From: Paenibacillus dokdonensis
GTDB lineage: Bacteria; Bacillota; Bacilli; Paenibacillales; Paenibacillaceae
Length of the DNA stretch: 64,000 bases
Assembly: GCF_004916975.1 (NCBI RefSeq)
Contig: NZ_STGQ01000001.1
Span: forward strand, 248,001 to 312,000
Direction of reading: 5' to 3'
Part shown: positions 45,060 to 55,481 of the stretch, piece by piece
Layout: each line of letters opens with the position of its first letter
Numbering within the stretch: the stretch's first letter is position 1
The notes under the pieces: model-generated
The model's database searches: none
Seen by the model: only the letters and a program-made list of their open reading frames with translations
What the model was told of the DNA's origin: nothing
Made by a program: the position numbers and the translations under genes

Positions 45060-46124
45060 ATGCATATTGAGGTCCGTGGTTTAAACAAGCATTTTGGAGA
45101 GTTTCATGCTGTCAATGATGTGAGCTTCGACATTGCGAAAGGCCATTTGATCGGTCTTCTTGGTCCAAGCGGAGGCGGCAAAACCTCCGTCCTGCGGATG
45201 CTTGCCGGACTAGAGCAGCCAGACGACGGGGAAATACGCTTCCATGGTGAGCTGGTCAATCATTTGCTGCCGCAGGAGCGCGGGATCGGCTTTGTGTTTC
45301 AAAACTATGCGCTGTTCAAGCATATGACGGTGTACGATAATATCGCTTTTGGGCTGAAGGTAAAAAAGGTCGCGAAGTCAGCCTTAAAGGAACGCGTGAT
45401 GGAGCTGGTGGAGCTGACCGGTCTATCGGGCTTTGAAAAGCGTTATCCCCATCAGCTTTCCGGCGGACAGCGGCAGCGTGTCGCTTTTGCCCGGGCGCTT
45501 GCACCCGAGCCGCAGCTGCTGCTGCTGGATGAGCCTTTTGCCGCCATCGATGCGAAAATCAGGCAGGAGCTGCGCTCCTGGCTGCGCGAGCTGATTGAGC
45601 GGGTAGGCATCACCTCCATTTTTGTGACCCATGACCAGGATGAGGCGATTGAGGTTGCCGATGAAATTATGATCATGAGCCATGGGCGTCTGGAACAGAA
45701 GGGAACGCCATGGGATATTTACAAGGAGCCGAAAACACCATTTGTCGCTTCATTTATCGGCGAATCCACGATGATCGATGATGTCTCTGAGCTAAAGGGC
45801 TTTGAGGAAGCGGGCTCCGGTTCAGAGATGCGGGCGCTGATTCGGCCGGAATATATCGAGGTAGGGGAGGCGCATGAATTCAAAATGCTCTCCGTCACGG
45901 AGGAAGGCGTCGTGCATCGACTGCATTTCCGCGGAAGCGAGTGGATGGTAGAGGTTGAGGTCGGCAGCCATAAGCTGATGACCTACCGTTCGCTGGAGAA
46001 GCCTGCGCTGACGCCGGGACAGCATGTAAGAGTGCTGGTGCATCGTGCGTACTTGTTCAATAATGAGCGGAGCTGGATGGAGGAGAATCGGCTTAAGGTC
46101 GATCCGATGCCTGTGATTATTTAG
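45060..46124 (+). CDS. cysA: Sulfate ABC transporter ATPase CysA
   Basis: 354 aa. Walker A GPSGGGKT at 35-42, signature QLSGGQRQRVAFARALA, Walker B LLLLDEPFAAID and VTHDQDEAIEVADEI. The C-terminal TOBE-like domain (from about residue 240) has IRPEYIEVGEAHEF. It energises sulfate/thiosulfate import with CysT and CysW. The binding protein gene is 360 nt downstream. Confidence 0.92.
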   Translation: MHIEVRGLNKHFGEFHAVNDVSFDIAKGHLIGLLGPSGGGKTSVLRMLAGLEQPDDGEIRFHGELVNHLLPQERGIGFVFQNYALFKHMTVYDNIAFGLKVKKVAKSALKERVMELVELTGLSGFEKRYPHQLSGGQRQRVAFARALAPEPQLLLLDEPFAAIDAKIRQELRSWLRELIERVGITSIFVTHDQDEAIEVADEIMIMSHGRLEQKGTPWDIYKEPKTPFVASFIGESTMIDDVSELKGFEEAGSGSEMRALIRPEYIEVGEAHEFKMLSVTEEGVVHRLHFRGSEWMVEVEVGSHKLMTYRSLEKPALTPGQHVRVLVHRAYLFNNERSWMEENRLKVDPMPVII

Positions 46125-46485
46125 GCAATGCTTGGCTGATTGGATTTAGAATAAGCTGAACATAGGGAAATAGATTTGTGTATGAAGCAAGTAGTAAGGG
46201 CGTAATAATCTCTATGCTCGAAGTTATCATTCATTGCGCAATCGTAGCGGAGGGGACGGAATCGTTCTGAAGAAGCGTTAGCGTTCGCCTTTGTCTCAGA
46301 ATTCCTACCTTTTATAATAAGATCAAGAAATTGGGAGACAACAGCGATCGGAAGAATGATCCGTACGCGGAGCGGCCTCATTCACATGGCCAATAAATCG
46401 TTCGAAGCTTTCAGAGGATCATGCTTGGCATACTCATTGGCCAATTGTTATGAAAATAAGTATTGGTTCACAGGAGGAAGCACAT
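46125..46485. other. Intergenic region with inverted repeats
   Basis: About 360 nt with no gene. GGAATCGTTCTGA at 46258-46270 pairs with TCAGAATTCC at 46296-46305 (two-base bulge) around AGAAGCGTTAGCGTTCGCC, which looks like a Paenibacillus-type dispersed intergenic repeat. TGGCCAAT at 46387-46394 and ATTGGCCA at 46436-46443 form a second stem just before the binding-protein gene. The binding protein probably has its own promoter here. Confidence 0.4.
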
Positions 46486-47553
46486 ATGAAACAATCCCGA
46501 GGCCGGTTTAACTTATATATGGCAAGTATGGTCAGCTTCCTTCTGCTGATGTCCGTCATCCTCTCGGGCTGCGGCGGAGATCCTGCCAAGCAGGCGTCGG
46601 CCGCGTCAGCAGACGGCAAGGAAGTCACGCTCGTCATTGGTGCATACAGCATCGCCAAGGATGCACTTGCGGACATTCTGCCGAAGTTCCAGCAGGAGTG
46701 GAAGGCGAAGACCGGACAAACGGTAAAATTTCAGGAGTCCTATGAAGCCTCCGGAACCCAGGCAAGGGCTATTATCGGCGGCTTCGAGGCGGATGTGACG
46801 CTGCTCGCGATGGAGGGCGATGTCGACAAGCTGGTAAGGGCTGGTCTCATCAGCAAAAAGTGGAGGGAAACACCGGATCAAGGCATGGTTACGCGTTCTA
46901 TCGTTGTGTTGGGCACGCGGGAAGGCAATCCGCTTGGCATCCATGACTTTGAGGATCTGGCCAAACCGGGCGTTAAGGTGCTTTTCCCGAACCTCCAAAC
47001 ATCAGGCGGGGCACAGTGGGATATCAACGCCATCTATGGTGCGGGACTCAAACTGTCGGAGAAGCAAGGAACGAAGGATCCGGCTTACGCCAAGACCTTT
47101 CTGGAGAAGGTCCACCGGAACGTCGAGTCGCTGGACAAGAGCGGTAGAGCGTCGATGGCTGCTTTTGAATATGGCGTAGGCGATGTGGTGGTTACATACG
47201 AGAATGAACTGCTTGCCCGGATCAGGCAGGGGAAAAAATATGATGTGATTACCCCGGAGTACACCATCAAGATTGAAAATCCCGCAGCGGTTGTCGATAA
47301 GTATGCCGATCAGCATGGTACACGCAAGGTCGCTGAGGCTTTTGTGAACTATCTCCGGAGTAAAGAGGCGCAGTCCGTCTTTGCGGATTACGGCTTCCGC
47401 CCGGTGAATGAAGAGATCCTGAAAGCGAATGAAGGAAGATTCCAGGTTCCTGCCGGCCTCTTCGATATTTCCTACTTGGGAGGCTGGGATCAAGTTCGTC
47501 AAACCCTGTACTCCAAAAAAGGGATATGGTATCAGGTTCTCGCCGGACTGTAA
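46486..47553 (+). CDS. Sulfate-binding lipoprotein
   Basis: 355 aa from the ATG at 46486, preceded by AGGAGGAAGCACAT; an earlier frame start at 46450 is rejected. Signal peptide ends in a lipobox (VILSGC). The mature protein matches sulfate/thiosulfate-binding proteins (Sbp/CysP): GAYSIAKDALADILP, FQESYEASGTQARAII, GFEADVTLLAMEGDV, VVTYENELLARI and EAFVNYLRSKEAQSVFADY. It captures sulfate for CysT-CysW-CysA. Placing the binding protein last, after an intergenic gap, is unusual; it usually comes first. Confidence 0.88.
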   Translation: MKQSRGRFNLYMASMVSFLLLMSVILSGCGGDPAKQASAASADGKEVTLVIGAYSIAKDALADILPKFQQEWKAKTGQTVKFQESYEASGTQARAIIGGFEADVTLLAMEGDVDKLVRAGLISKKWRETPDQGMVTRSIVVLGTREGNPLGIHDFEDLAKPGVKVLFPNLQTSGGAQWDINAIYGAGLKLSEKQGTKDPAYAKTFLEKVHRNVESLDKSGRASMAAFEYGVGDVVVTYENELLARIRQGKKYDVITPEYTIKIENPAAVVDKYADQHGTRKVAEAFVNYLRSKEAQSVFADYGFRPVNEEILKANEGRFQVPAGLFDISYLGGWDQVRQTLYSKKGIWYQVLAGL

Positions 47554-47588
47554 GTGATCTGAGAGGTATGGATTTGCTAAGTTTAACA

Positions 47589-47638
47589 TATCGGGAAACC
47601 CGGTCCTTTTACGGACTCAGGGTTTCTTTTTTTATTCT
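47589..47638 (+). terminator. Terminator of the sulfate operon
   Basis: GAAACCC...GGGTTTC with inner GTCC/GGAC, then seven T. Intrinsic terminator after the binding-protein gene. Confidence 0.85.
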
Positions 47639-47770
47639 AGAATCATTTCGGATAAGTGGTCACTCTCTGCAAAAGGTGCATTTACTAGGGTACGAAGTGA
47701 TAATCCATATGGTTGTCCCCCTATACAGCGTAGATGATAATAGGAGTGTTAGGAGGAGGATGGAAGAGAC

Positions 47771-49999
47771 ATGACTAGAACAATCATTAATTTGTACAAG
47801 GATTGGAAATATTGCAGCCATTTTAATGAGGGTACTTCATTGAATGAATGGGATGCTGCGGAATACGAATCAGTAAGCTTACCGCATACGAATATCATGC
47901 TGCCTTACAATTATTTCAATGAGACCTTATATCAATTTATTTCTTGTTATAGAAAAGAATTCACGATACAGCCGGCATACAAAGGGAAGAGAGTCTTTGT
48001 TGATTTTGAAGGGGTTGCATCCTATGCAGACGTTTATGTAAACGGTCACAATGTAGGTGATCATAAAGGTGGCTACACGCCTTTTTCATTTGAAATTACC
48101 GATTGCGTTGATTATACAGCTTCAAACGAATTGACGGTCGTTGTCGATTCCAGGGAACGGGATGATATCCCCCCTTTCGGTTATGAAATTGATTATTTGA
48201 CGTATGGCGGAATCTACCGCGAGGCAGCACTTCGGATCGTAGATCCCATTTTTATCGAAAATGTATTTGTGAGAGCAGCAGATGTGTTAGATGAAAATAG
48301 GAAATTGGATATTTCCTTATTCATGAACAATGGAACGGCAGCGGCAGAAGACATGCTGGTTAACGTTCGTTTAAAAGGGCCTGAAGGTTATTTGCTGGAG
48401 CGTCGAGTGAACGTCAAGGCGGATCAAGGGAATAGCAGGGCTGACTTTTCGATCAGTGATTTAGGACATATTCAATTATGGGATCTGGAGCATCCCCATT
48501 TGTATGAGATTGAATTCGAATGTTCGGCTCCGGGCGTGGCAAGCGATATCTATACGACCAGAATCGGCTTTCGCGATGTGGCGATGAGAGAAGACGGTTT
48601 TTATTTGAATGGCCGAAACCTGAAGCTGCGGGGACTAAACCGCCATCAATCATTTCCTTATGTCGGATATGCGATGCCTGAAAGAGTGCAGAAAAAAGAC
48701 GCGGAACTTTTAAAATACCAGCTGAAGCTGAACGTGGTCCGGACATCGCATTATCCGCAATCCAGGCATTTCCTGGACCGCTGCGATGAAATCGGATTGC
48801 TGGTATTCGAGGAAATCCCCGGATGGCAGCATATCGGGGATGAGAAGTGGAAAGAGGCTGCCTGCACGCATGTCCGGGAAATGATTGAACGGGACTGGAA
48901 CCGTCCTTCCGTGTTCATATGGGGGATCCGCATTAATGAGTCCGGAGACGATCATGATTTTTACAGTGAGACAAATCGGATTGCCCATGAATTGGATCCA
49001 AGCCGGCAAACCACGGGAGTCCGCTGCATCACATCGAGCGAACTGTTGGAGGATGTTTACTCCATGAATGATTTTATCCATACCGGAGAAGAGATCGCTC
49101 TTCGTGATCAGAAAGAAGTTACCGGACTGGATCGATATGTGCCTTATCTGGTAACGGAGTTCAATGGCCATATGTATCCAACGAAACGCTTTGACCAGGA
49201 AGAACGACTGGTTGAACACGCGATGCGCCACCTTTGGGTTCATCACGCAGCCGGGAAAGACCCGCATATTTCCGGTGCCATTGGCTGGTGCGCGTTCGAT
49301 TACAATACGCATTTCGGATTCGGTTCCGGTGACCGTATTTGCTACCACGGCGTTATGGACATGTTCAGAATTCCCAAATTTGCTGCGGCTTTCTACCGGA
49401 GCCAAGACGATCCGCGCAAAGAAGCCGTTCTTGAACCCATGACACTATGGACAAGAGGCGAGCGAAGCGGAGGCGGAATCAGACCGCTTGTTATTTTCAC
49501 AAACTGTGATGAAGTCCTGCTGTACATTGGAGGGACATACAAAGGGACCTTTAAACCGGAACGGGAGCAATATCCAGGCGTTGATTATCCCCCGGTCGTG
49601 ATTTCGCGAATTGAAGGCGAATGGGGCGACCACTGGCATGACGCTGAGTTCGCCGGATATGTCTCAGGCAAAGAAATCATTCGAAGAAAATTCAGCCGGG
49701 ATCCGGTCCCTACGAAACTCAGAGCTGAGGCGGATGATCTGGAACTGGATTCGGATCGTCCGGACGCGACAAGAATCGTCTACACCTTGGTCGATCAAGT
49801 GGATAATGTGCTTCCCTTTATTCCCGAATACATTGATTTTACGATCAGTGGTCCGGGTGAGATCATCGGTCCGCATCGCACGGCTCTGATTGGCGGATGC
49901 ATCGCCGTTTGGATTCGGGCACAGGGCAAAGGATTGATCACGGTCTCGGCACAGTGTTCTCAATTCCGCGCAAAGGACGTCATAATCTCTGTCCGTTAG
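47771..49999 (+). CDS. Glycoside hydrolase family 2
   Basis: 742 aa, cytosolic, no signal peptide. Domains: N-terminal galactose-binding-like sugar-binding domain (SYADVYVNGHNVGDHKGGYTP), immunoglobulin-like GH2 domain, and a TIM barrel with RTSHYPQSRHFLDRCDEIG, the acid/base region VFIWGIRINESGDD (Asn-Glu pair) and a nucleophile candidate in YLVTEFNGH. Length and domains fit beta-galactosidase- or beta-glucuronidase-type GH2 enzymes; the exact substrate is not clear by eye. It heads a sugar cluster with import and regulation genes. ATG after AGGAGGAGG. Likely cuts imported oligosaccharides. Confidence 0.85.
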   Translation: MTRTIINLYKDWKYCSHFNEGTSLNEWDAAEYESVSLPHTNIMLPYNYFNETLYQFISCYRKEFTIQPAYKGKRVFVDFEGVASYADVYVNGHNVGDHKGGYTPFSFEITDCVDYTASNELTVVVDSRERDDIPPFGYEIDYLTYGGIYREAALRIVDPIFIENVFVRAADVLDENRKLDISLFMNNGTAAAEDMLVNVRLKGPEGYLLERRVNVKADQGNSRADFSISDLGHIQLWDLEHPHLYEIEFECSAPGVASDIYTTRIGFRDVAMREDGFYLNGRNLKLRGLNRHQSFPYVGYAMPERVQKKDAELLKYQLKLNVVRTSHYPQSRHFLDRCDEIGLLVFEEIPGWQHIGDEKWKEAACTHVREMIERDWNRPSVFIWGIRINESGDDHDFYSETNRIAHELDPSRQTTGVRCITSSELLEDVYSMNDFIHTGEEIALRDQKEVTGLDRYVPYLVTEFNGHMYPTKRFDQEERLVEHAMRHLWVHHAAGKDPHISGAIGWCAFDYNTHFGFGSGDRICYHGVMDMFRIPKFAAAFYRSQDDPRKEAVLEPMTLWTRGERSGGGIRPLVIFTNCDEVLLYIGGTYKGTFKPEREQYPGVDYPPVVISRIEGEWGDHWHDAEFAGYVSGKEIIRRKFSRDPVPTKLRAEADDLELDSDRPDATRIVYTLVDQVDNVLPFIPEYIDFTISGPGEIIGPHRTALIGGCIAVWIRAQGKGLITVSAQCSQFRAKDVIISVR

Positions 50000-50036
50000 G
50001 GAGACTTAAAATGGCATTTCAAAGGGGTGAGCTTAC

Positions 50037-50996
50037 ATGAGTAATACGCATCATTCATCTTTAACGAGTCAGCGAGGGGTCATCCGAAAAGGATATTTCC
50101 GAAAACTCGCCTTGCAATATCAGCTTTTACTGATGTCCGTACCGTTTGTGGCGCTTCTGATTTTATTTAGTTATGTGCCTTTATGGGGCTGGATTATGGC
50201 GTTTCAACAATACTCTCCGGGTAAAGGCGTGTTTGGAAGCAAGTTTGTAGGGTTCGACCAATTCACGCAATTATTTCAGGATGGCACCTTTTTTAAAGTG
50301 CTGAGAAATACGCTGGCGATGAGCCTGATGAGTCTGATTACCGGTTTTTTTGGATCCATTATTTTAGCGCTGCTTCTTAATGAAGTGAGAGCCCGGTTTT
50401 TTAAACGGACCATTCAGACCATCACGTATATCCCTCATTTTGTCTCTTGGGTCGTTATTGCGAATATCGTTCTTGTCACACTCTCTCCAAGCGGGGGAAT
50501 TGTGAATGATCTCCTTATGAAATGGGGATTCGTGAAGGAGCCCATCTCTTTTATGGCCAAGGGAGAATGGTTTTGGGTCATACATACGCTGGCGGGGTTA
50601 TGGAAGGAGCTCGGTTGGAGCACAATCATTTACCTGGCCGTTCTCGTAGGACTAAATTCGGAAACCTATGAAGCCGCCGAGGTTGATGGAGCGAACCGAT
50701 TTCAGAAAATGCTGCATATCTCGATACCTGGACTTATGCCAACAGCCGTCATGCTGCTCATCCTGAACACGGGGAATCTGGTTGCTGGCGGTTATGAGTC
50801 GCAGATGCTTCTGGGGAACAGTCTGGTGCAGGATTACTCACAGGTTCTTGATTTGTATGCCCTCGATTATTCATTCGGCATTGGGGAATATTCCTACGGC
50901 GTTGCCATCAGCATGTTTAAATCGGTCATCAGCATCCTGCTCGTGCTCGGCGTGAACAAAATCGCCAAAAAGTTTGGACAATCCCACGTATTTTAA
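50037..50996 (+). CDS. Sugar ABC permease (LplB/YtcP family 1)
   Basis: 319 aa; ATG with AAAGGGGTGAG upstream. Six transmembrane helices and the permease loop YEAAEVDGANRFQKMLHISIPGL. It starts with QRGVIRKGYFRKLALQYQLLLMS, typical of LplB-type sugar permeases of Bacillota. Together with the next permease and the lipoprotein it forms an oligosaccharide importer. No ATPase gene is present, so it should share a MsmX-type ATPase encoded elsewhere. Confidence 0.88.
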   Translation: MSNTHHSSLTSQRGVIRKGYFRKLALQYQLLLMSVPFVALLILFSYVPLWGWIMAFQQYSPGKGVFGSKFVGFDQFTQLFQDGTFFKVLRNTLAMSLMSLITGFFGSIILALLLNEVRARFFKRTIQTITYIPHFVSWVVIANIVLVTLSPSGGIVNDLLMKWGFVKEPISFMAKGEWFWVIHTLAGLWKELGWSTIIYLAVLVGLNSETYEAAEVDGANRFQKMLHISIPGLMPTAVMLLILNTGNLVAGGYESQMLLGNSLVQDYSQVLDLYALDYSFGIGEYSYGVAISMFKSVISILLVLGVNKIAKKFGQSHVF

Positions 50997-51018
50997 GCGC
51001 AGAAAGGAGGGGCCATCC

Positions 51019-51915
51019 ATGCTAATCCGGAAAAATGCAGGCGATTTCTGGTTTGAAACGATGAACTACCTGTTTTTAATGCTGCTTGGCGTGATAACCT
51101 TATATCCATTCGTCAATTTGCTCGCAATATCCCTGAATGATTCTGTCGATGCGATCAAAGGCGGCATATATGTATTTCCCCGGGTGTTCTCGTTAAACAA
51201 TTACAAAATCATATTTCAGAATCATGAGCTGTATTCAGCAGCGATCTTATCCGTTATCAGAACACTCGTCGGTACGTTTTTATCGCTTATATGCACGATG
51301 ATGCTCGCTTATACGCTCAGCAGACGTGAGTTTTTACTACGGAAATTGTTTAACATTATTATTATTTTCAGCTTGTATGTGAACGGCGGTTTGATCCCGT
51401 TTTATGTCCTGATTAAGAACCTCCACATGAATAACACCTTTTGGGTCTATATCATACCGGGATTGATCGGGGCTTTTAATGTGATTATTATCCGCAGCTA
51501 CTTTGAGCAGTTGCCTGAAGGGTTGATGGAATCGGCCAGGATCGACGGAGCCAATGACTTCAGTATTTTATTTCGGGTCATCATCCCGATCAGTATGCCG
51601 GTGATCGCAACCATCACATTGTTCGTCGCAGTCGGTCATTGGAATTCATGGTTTGATAATTATTTGTATAACAGCAAGCAGTCTTTATCGGTTCTGCAAT
51701 ACGAATTGATGAAAATTTTAACGGAGTCCACGCAGCAAATTTCGGCAAGCGCCAGCGCCTCTGGCAAAGTGGATGAGGAAATGCTGAAGGTGACAACACC
51801 ACAGTCCATTCGTGCAAGTATGACGATCATCGTCACGATTCCGATTTTGCTCGTGTATCCGTTTATGCAAAGGTATTTCATCAAGGGAATTATGGTTGGA
51901 GCCATGAAAGAATAA
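51019..51915 (+). CDS. Sugar ABC permease (YtcP-like)
   Basis: 298 aa from the ATG at 51019 after AAAGGAGGGGCC; an earlier ATG at 50974 is within the upstream gene. Six transmembrane helices with the loop MESARIDGANDFSILFRVIIPIS and the typical N-terminus (FWFETMNYLFLM). It is the second subunit of the importer with the LplB-like permease. The C-terminus (YFIKGIMVGAMKE) is the usual end for this family. Confidence 0.88.
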   Translation: MLIRKNAGDFWFETMNYLFLMLLGVITLYPFVNLLAISLNDSVDAIKGGIYVFPRVFSLNNYKIIFQNHELYSAAILSVIRTLVGTFLSLICTMMLAYTLSRREFLLRKLFNIIIIFSLYVNGGLIPFYVLIKNLHMNNTFWVYIIPGLIGAFNVIIIRSYFEQLPEGLMESARIDGANDFSILFRVIIPISMPVIATITLFVAVGHWNSWFDNYLYNSKQSLSVLQYELMKILTESTQQISASASASGKVDEEMLKVTTPQSIRASMTIIVTIPILLVYPFMQRYFIKGIMVGAMKE

Positions 51916-51939
51916 AAGCAGAGAAGGAAGGGACTTTGG

Positions 51940-53604
51940 ATGAAAAAAACGTATGTGATTCTGCTCAGCTTATGCTTAATGGCAAGTGTTCTTGCCGCAT
52001 GTGGGGGAAGCAAGGAATCCAAGCAAGACGGGACCAGTGGAAACCCGGCAGCCGGAGACAAATCTCCGATTCATTACACCATCGATGTGCTGAGTTCCAA
52101 AGAGACATGGGATAACAACGTTTCCAAGAAATTGACCGAGCAAACCGGAGTCTCTTTTGACTATGTTCCCATCGTAGGGGATCGTAGTCAGAAAATGGAT
52201 CTCTGGCTCGCGGGTGAAGATTATCCGGATGTGCTTTATTTACAGCCGAGACATATTGGAAAATATCGTGATGCCGGCGCGATCATACCGCTGGAGGATT
52301 TGATTGATCAATACGGCCCTAATATTAAAAAGAAATTCGGCAAGTATTATAATCTGTTAAAGGATACGGATGGTCATATCTATTCCCTGTACAGTCCTAA
52401 CCTTGCTACGGAAACCTCGGCTAATAAAGAAGCGAACTTTATCATCCGTTATGATGTATTAAAAGAAGCGGGTTACCCTGAGGTTAAAACGTTGGATCAA
52501 CTCTATACGCTGATTCAGGATTATTATCAGAAACATCCAAAGACAGAAGACGGTGAGAACAATATTCCATTTTCAGGATACGGTGGCTCTGCCGAACCAG
52601 GCTTTTTAACGAATAATCCCTCCTTTACGGCTGCGGGATTACCCGACAATGGAAATTTTTTAGTGGACAGCGACAATACTGTATCTCTTAGCCTAGTATC
52701 GGATTCGATAAAAAAGTATACTCAGTTTTTAAACAAAGTGTTTAATGCGGGCCTATTGGATAAAGAATTCTTCACGATGAATGCAGAAATGTCGCAAGCA
52801 AAATTAGCCCAAGGTTCGGTGATGGCTGGATTTTTTCCAGCATGGACTTTAGGTGACTCGGAAACAGCATTGCGCTCTTCCGGTAAAGGAGACAAGCAGT
52901 ACGCAAGCCTTCCTCTCTTATTCGACGAACAAACGGTAGATCATAATAATACGAAAACGCCAACGAACTCTAATAATAACTGGGCAATATCGAAAAAAGC
53001 CAAGCACCCTGAACGGATTATTGAATTTATTGACTTCTTGTTCAGTGATGAAGGACAAAAGCTGATCAACTGGGGAGTGGAGGGTGAGAACTATGAAGTG
53101 AAGGACGGCAAACGCGTTCGCACAGATGACTATTTGAAAAAAATCAAGGAGAATCCGGATGCCGGCATCAAGGATGGCCCTTCGGGTCCGTATACTGTAT
53201 TTTCCTTCGGCAATGGCTCTCTGCTTGATGACGGGGACTATGCCACACCATTAACAAAAGATTATGTCAAGAGCAACTACGATCCGGATACAAAAGAAAT
53301 TTTGGCGAAATACGGTAAAGAGGTTTGGGCAGATTTTCTTCCCAAATTGGAGACGGTTCCTGCTTATATCTGGCAATTGAACGAACCAGAAGAACATAAA
53401 TTGGAATTAAAGCGCATAAGTCAAATTTATTTAAAGGAGATTCCGAAGATCGTGTTTGCCAAAGATGATCAGGAATTCGAAAAAATGTGGACGGGTTATA
53501 CGGGACAAGTGGATGCGGCTGGACGCCAAAAGGTGGAAGAAACATGGACGAAACTATGGAAAGGATATATGGATCAGTATGATCAATCCGTAGGAACCAA
53601 ATAA
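51940..53604 (+). CDS. Extracellular sugar-binding lipoprotein (YtcQ-like)
   Basis: 554 aa; start after AGAAGGAAGGGAC. Lipobox LAACGG (Cys at about position 21) and a charged linker. Binding-protein features: TEQTGVSFDYVPIVGDRSQ, DLWLAGEDYPDVLYLQPR, WAISKKAKHPERIIEFIDFL. Length fits the YtcQ/LplA family. It lies directly after its two permeases and before its sensor kinase. The ligand is likely an oligosaccharide degraded by the GH2 and GH4 enzymes of the cluster; this is inference. Confidence 0.85.
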   Translation: MKKTYVILLSLCLMASVLAACGGSKESKQDGTSGNPAAGDKSPIHYTIDVLSSKETWDNNVSKKLTEQTGVSFDYVPIVGDRSQKMDLWLAGEDYPDVLYLQPRHIGKYRDAGAIIPLEDLIDQYGPNIKKKFGKYYNLLKDTDGHIYSLYSPNLATETSANKEANFIIRYDVLKEAGYPEVKTLDQLYTLIQDYYQKHPKTEDGENNIPFSGYGGSAEPGFLTNNPSFTAAGLPDNGNFLVDSDNTVSLSLVSDSIKKYTQFLNKVFNAGLLDKEFFTMNAEMSQAKLAQGSVMAGFFPAWTLGDSETALRSSGKGDKQYASLPLLFDEQTVDHNNTKTPTNSNNNWAISKKAKHPERIIEFIDFLFSDEGQKLINWGVEGENYEVKDGKRVRTDDYLKKIKENPDAGIKDGPSGPYTVFSFGNGSLLDDGDYATPLTKDYVKSNYDPDTKEILAKYGKEVWADFLPKLETVPAYIWQLNEPEEHKLELKRISQIYLKEIPKIVFAKDDQEFEKMWTGYTGQVDAAGRQKVEETWTKLWKGYMDQYDQSVGTK

Positions 53605-53678
53605 ATATGAACTCGGCCTCACGTTTGTAAATAAACGTGGGGCATTTTCGCATGAGGACAGGAAGGATGGATGACATC

Positions 53679-55481
53679 ATGAATATTCGGACGAAATTCT
53701 TTTTCATTAACATGCTGGTGGTTACCATTCTGCTGGCTTCCCTGGCATATTTTATGCAGCAGTACAGCAGCCGCATCATCTATGAAGAAGCGGAAAAAAA
53801 TGCTTATTATTCTGTATCCCAGTTATCGCAAAATATGGATAATTTGCTGCAGTCATATGAGCAGATCGCTGATTTTATTTACTCCAACGAGGAACTTCAA
53901 GACCGTCTATTGATCCATTATCCGTCCTTGCCTGAAACCTATTACATGTATGCCGACTTTATTGAGCCTTTATCCAAGTCGATTCGCGGTTCGAAGGAAG
54001 TAAGCAGATTGATGATATATTCGGATAATCCAACCGTGCAGCTTGGTATCATTCGTCCTATTGATAAGAATGTACAGCAGGAGAAGTGGTACTTGGACTT
54101 TAAGTCACATCCTAAGCAATTCAGAAGCTGGTCAATGGGAGAACAAAATGGCACTCAAGTACTCCGGTTGTCGCAGCGATTGAATAACCTGGACCCCGAA
54201 GCTAATCTGTATATGACGCTGGATGTCGATATCCGGCTTATCTATAATTTGATAGCAAAGGAAAATATGACACAGCGATTTATGGTTTCATTATCGGATG
54301 GCACGGTATTATTGGATCGAGAGGGTCAGAATCTGAATTATGGCGGGAAACTTCAGGATGAACCATTTTACGATGCATTAAAGGGGCAGAGCTCCGGTAA
54401 TATGATGTTCAAGGAGAAGGAGCAGTCCGGCCTATTAATGTTTCAGACTTTGCATTCTCACAGGAGCGTGGATGGAATCCAAGTGATTTCCATCATACCG
54501 GTGGATGGATTATTGTCCAAGGTCAATCAGCTGAAGCAAATTGCAATATGGCTGTTCTTGATTGCATTATTGATCTCATTGGCCCTATTGTACATGGTAT
54601 CAACCGGCTTGACGAAGCGGCTGTTTCTGATGGCTAACGGGATCAGGCGGATGAATATGGAACGGCTGGAGCCGCTTCGGGGAATTCAAGGGAACGATGA
54701 AATCGGTTATTTGGGCCGTGTTTTTAATGATATGATTGTACGGATAAACAACTTGATTGAAGATGACTATAAATCGGAGCTGAAAAGAAAAGAGCTTCAG
54801 TTAAAGACCAAAGAGTCCGAACTTTATGCCCTGCAGGCGCAAATTAACCCTCATTATTTGTTTAACACGCTCCATGCCATCAGCGGAAGCTTGTTAGCAA
54901 AGGGAGATCAGCAGAATGCGGAAATTGTCCGATTGTTCGCGCAATCCTTCCGGAATTTGCTGAAAAAGAAGGATCAGATTGTACCTCTAAGCGAGGAATT
55001 GGAAATTGTAGATACGTATCTACGCGTTCAGGGAATACGATTTGGAGAAAGACTTATTTATGAAATCGATGTAAAGGTAGAAGCCGACCAGCTTCTGATT
55101 CCGAGATTATCCCTGCAGACGATCGTGGAGAATGCCATCATTCATGTGATGGAGAAAAAAATGGGTATAACCGTGATTTCCATCGAAGTAACAAGTACAA
55201 GCTCCGGCGACTGCCTGATCTCGGTTGAAGATAATGGCTCAGGTCTTTCTGATGATATTCGGCAGCTTATCTATGAAAAATTGCATGAAGAACCGGAACT
55301 AGCCGGAGACAAGCATATTGGGCTCCGTAATATTCACCGCAGGCTGCAAATTCTGTTTGGGGAGAATTATGGACTCGAGATTGAAAGTGAATTAGGCATC
55401 GGTACCAAGATTACGATGAAATTACCTCTCCAAGTAAATCACAGGGGGTTGATCGATCATGATGAATGTATTACTGGTTGA
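53679..55481 (+). CDS. YesM-type sensor histidine kinase
   Basis: About 600 aa from the ATG at 53679 (53667 is also possible, with a weak site). Transmembrane helix at about 8-28, an extracellular sensor part of about 250 residues, second transmembrane helix (IWLFLIALLISLALLYMV), HAMP region, and the His_kinase domain with the phospho-acceptor in QAQINPHYLFNTLHAIS and ATP-binding box ISVEDNGSGLSDDI, GLRNIHRRLQILFG. Paired with the AraC-type regulator that overlaps its stop. Such pairs control the adjacent sugar uptake genes. Confidence 0.88.
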   Translation: MNIRTKFFFINMLVVTILLASLAYFMQQYSSRIIYEEAEKNAYYSVSQLSQNMDNLLQSYEQIADFIYSNEELQDRLLIHYPSLPETYYMYADFIEPLSKSIRGSKEVSRLMIYSDNPTVQLGIIRPIDKNVQQEKWYLDFKSHPKQFRSWSMGEQNGTQVLRLSQRLNNLDPEANLYMTLDVDIRLIYNLIAKENMTQRFMVSLSDGTVLLDREGQNLNYGGKLQDEPFYDALKGQSSGNMMFKEKEQSGLLMFQTLHSHRSVDGIQVISIIPVDGLLSKVNQLKQIAIWLFLIALLISLALLYMVSTGLTKRLFLMANGIRRMNMERLEPLRGIQGNDEIGYLGRVFNDMIVRINNLIEDDYKSELKRKELQLKTKESELYALQAQINPHYLFNTLHAISGSLLAKGDQQNAEIVRLFAQSFRNLLKKKDQIVPLSEELEIVDTYLRVQGIRFGERLIYEIDVKVEADQLLIPRLSLQTIVENAIIHVMEKKMGITVISIEVTSTSSGDCLISVEDNGSGLSDDIRQLIYEKLHEEPELAGDKHIGLRNIHRRLQILFGENYGLEIESELGIGTKITMKLPLQVNHRGLIDHDECITG

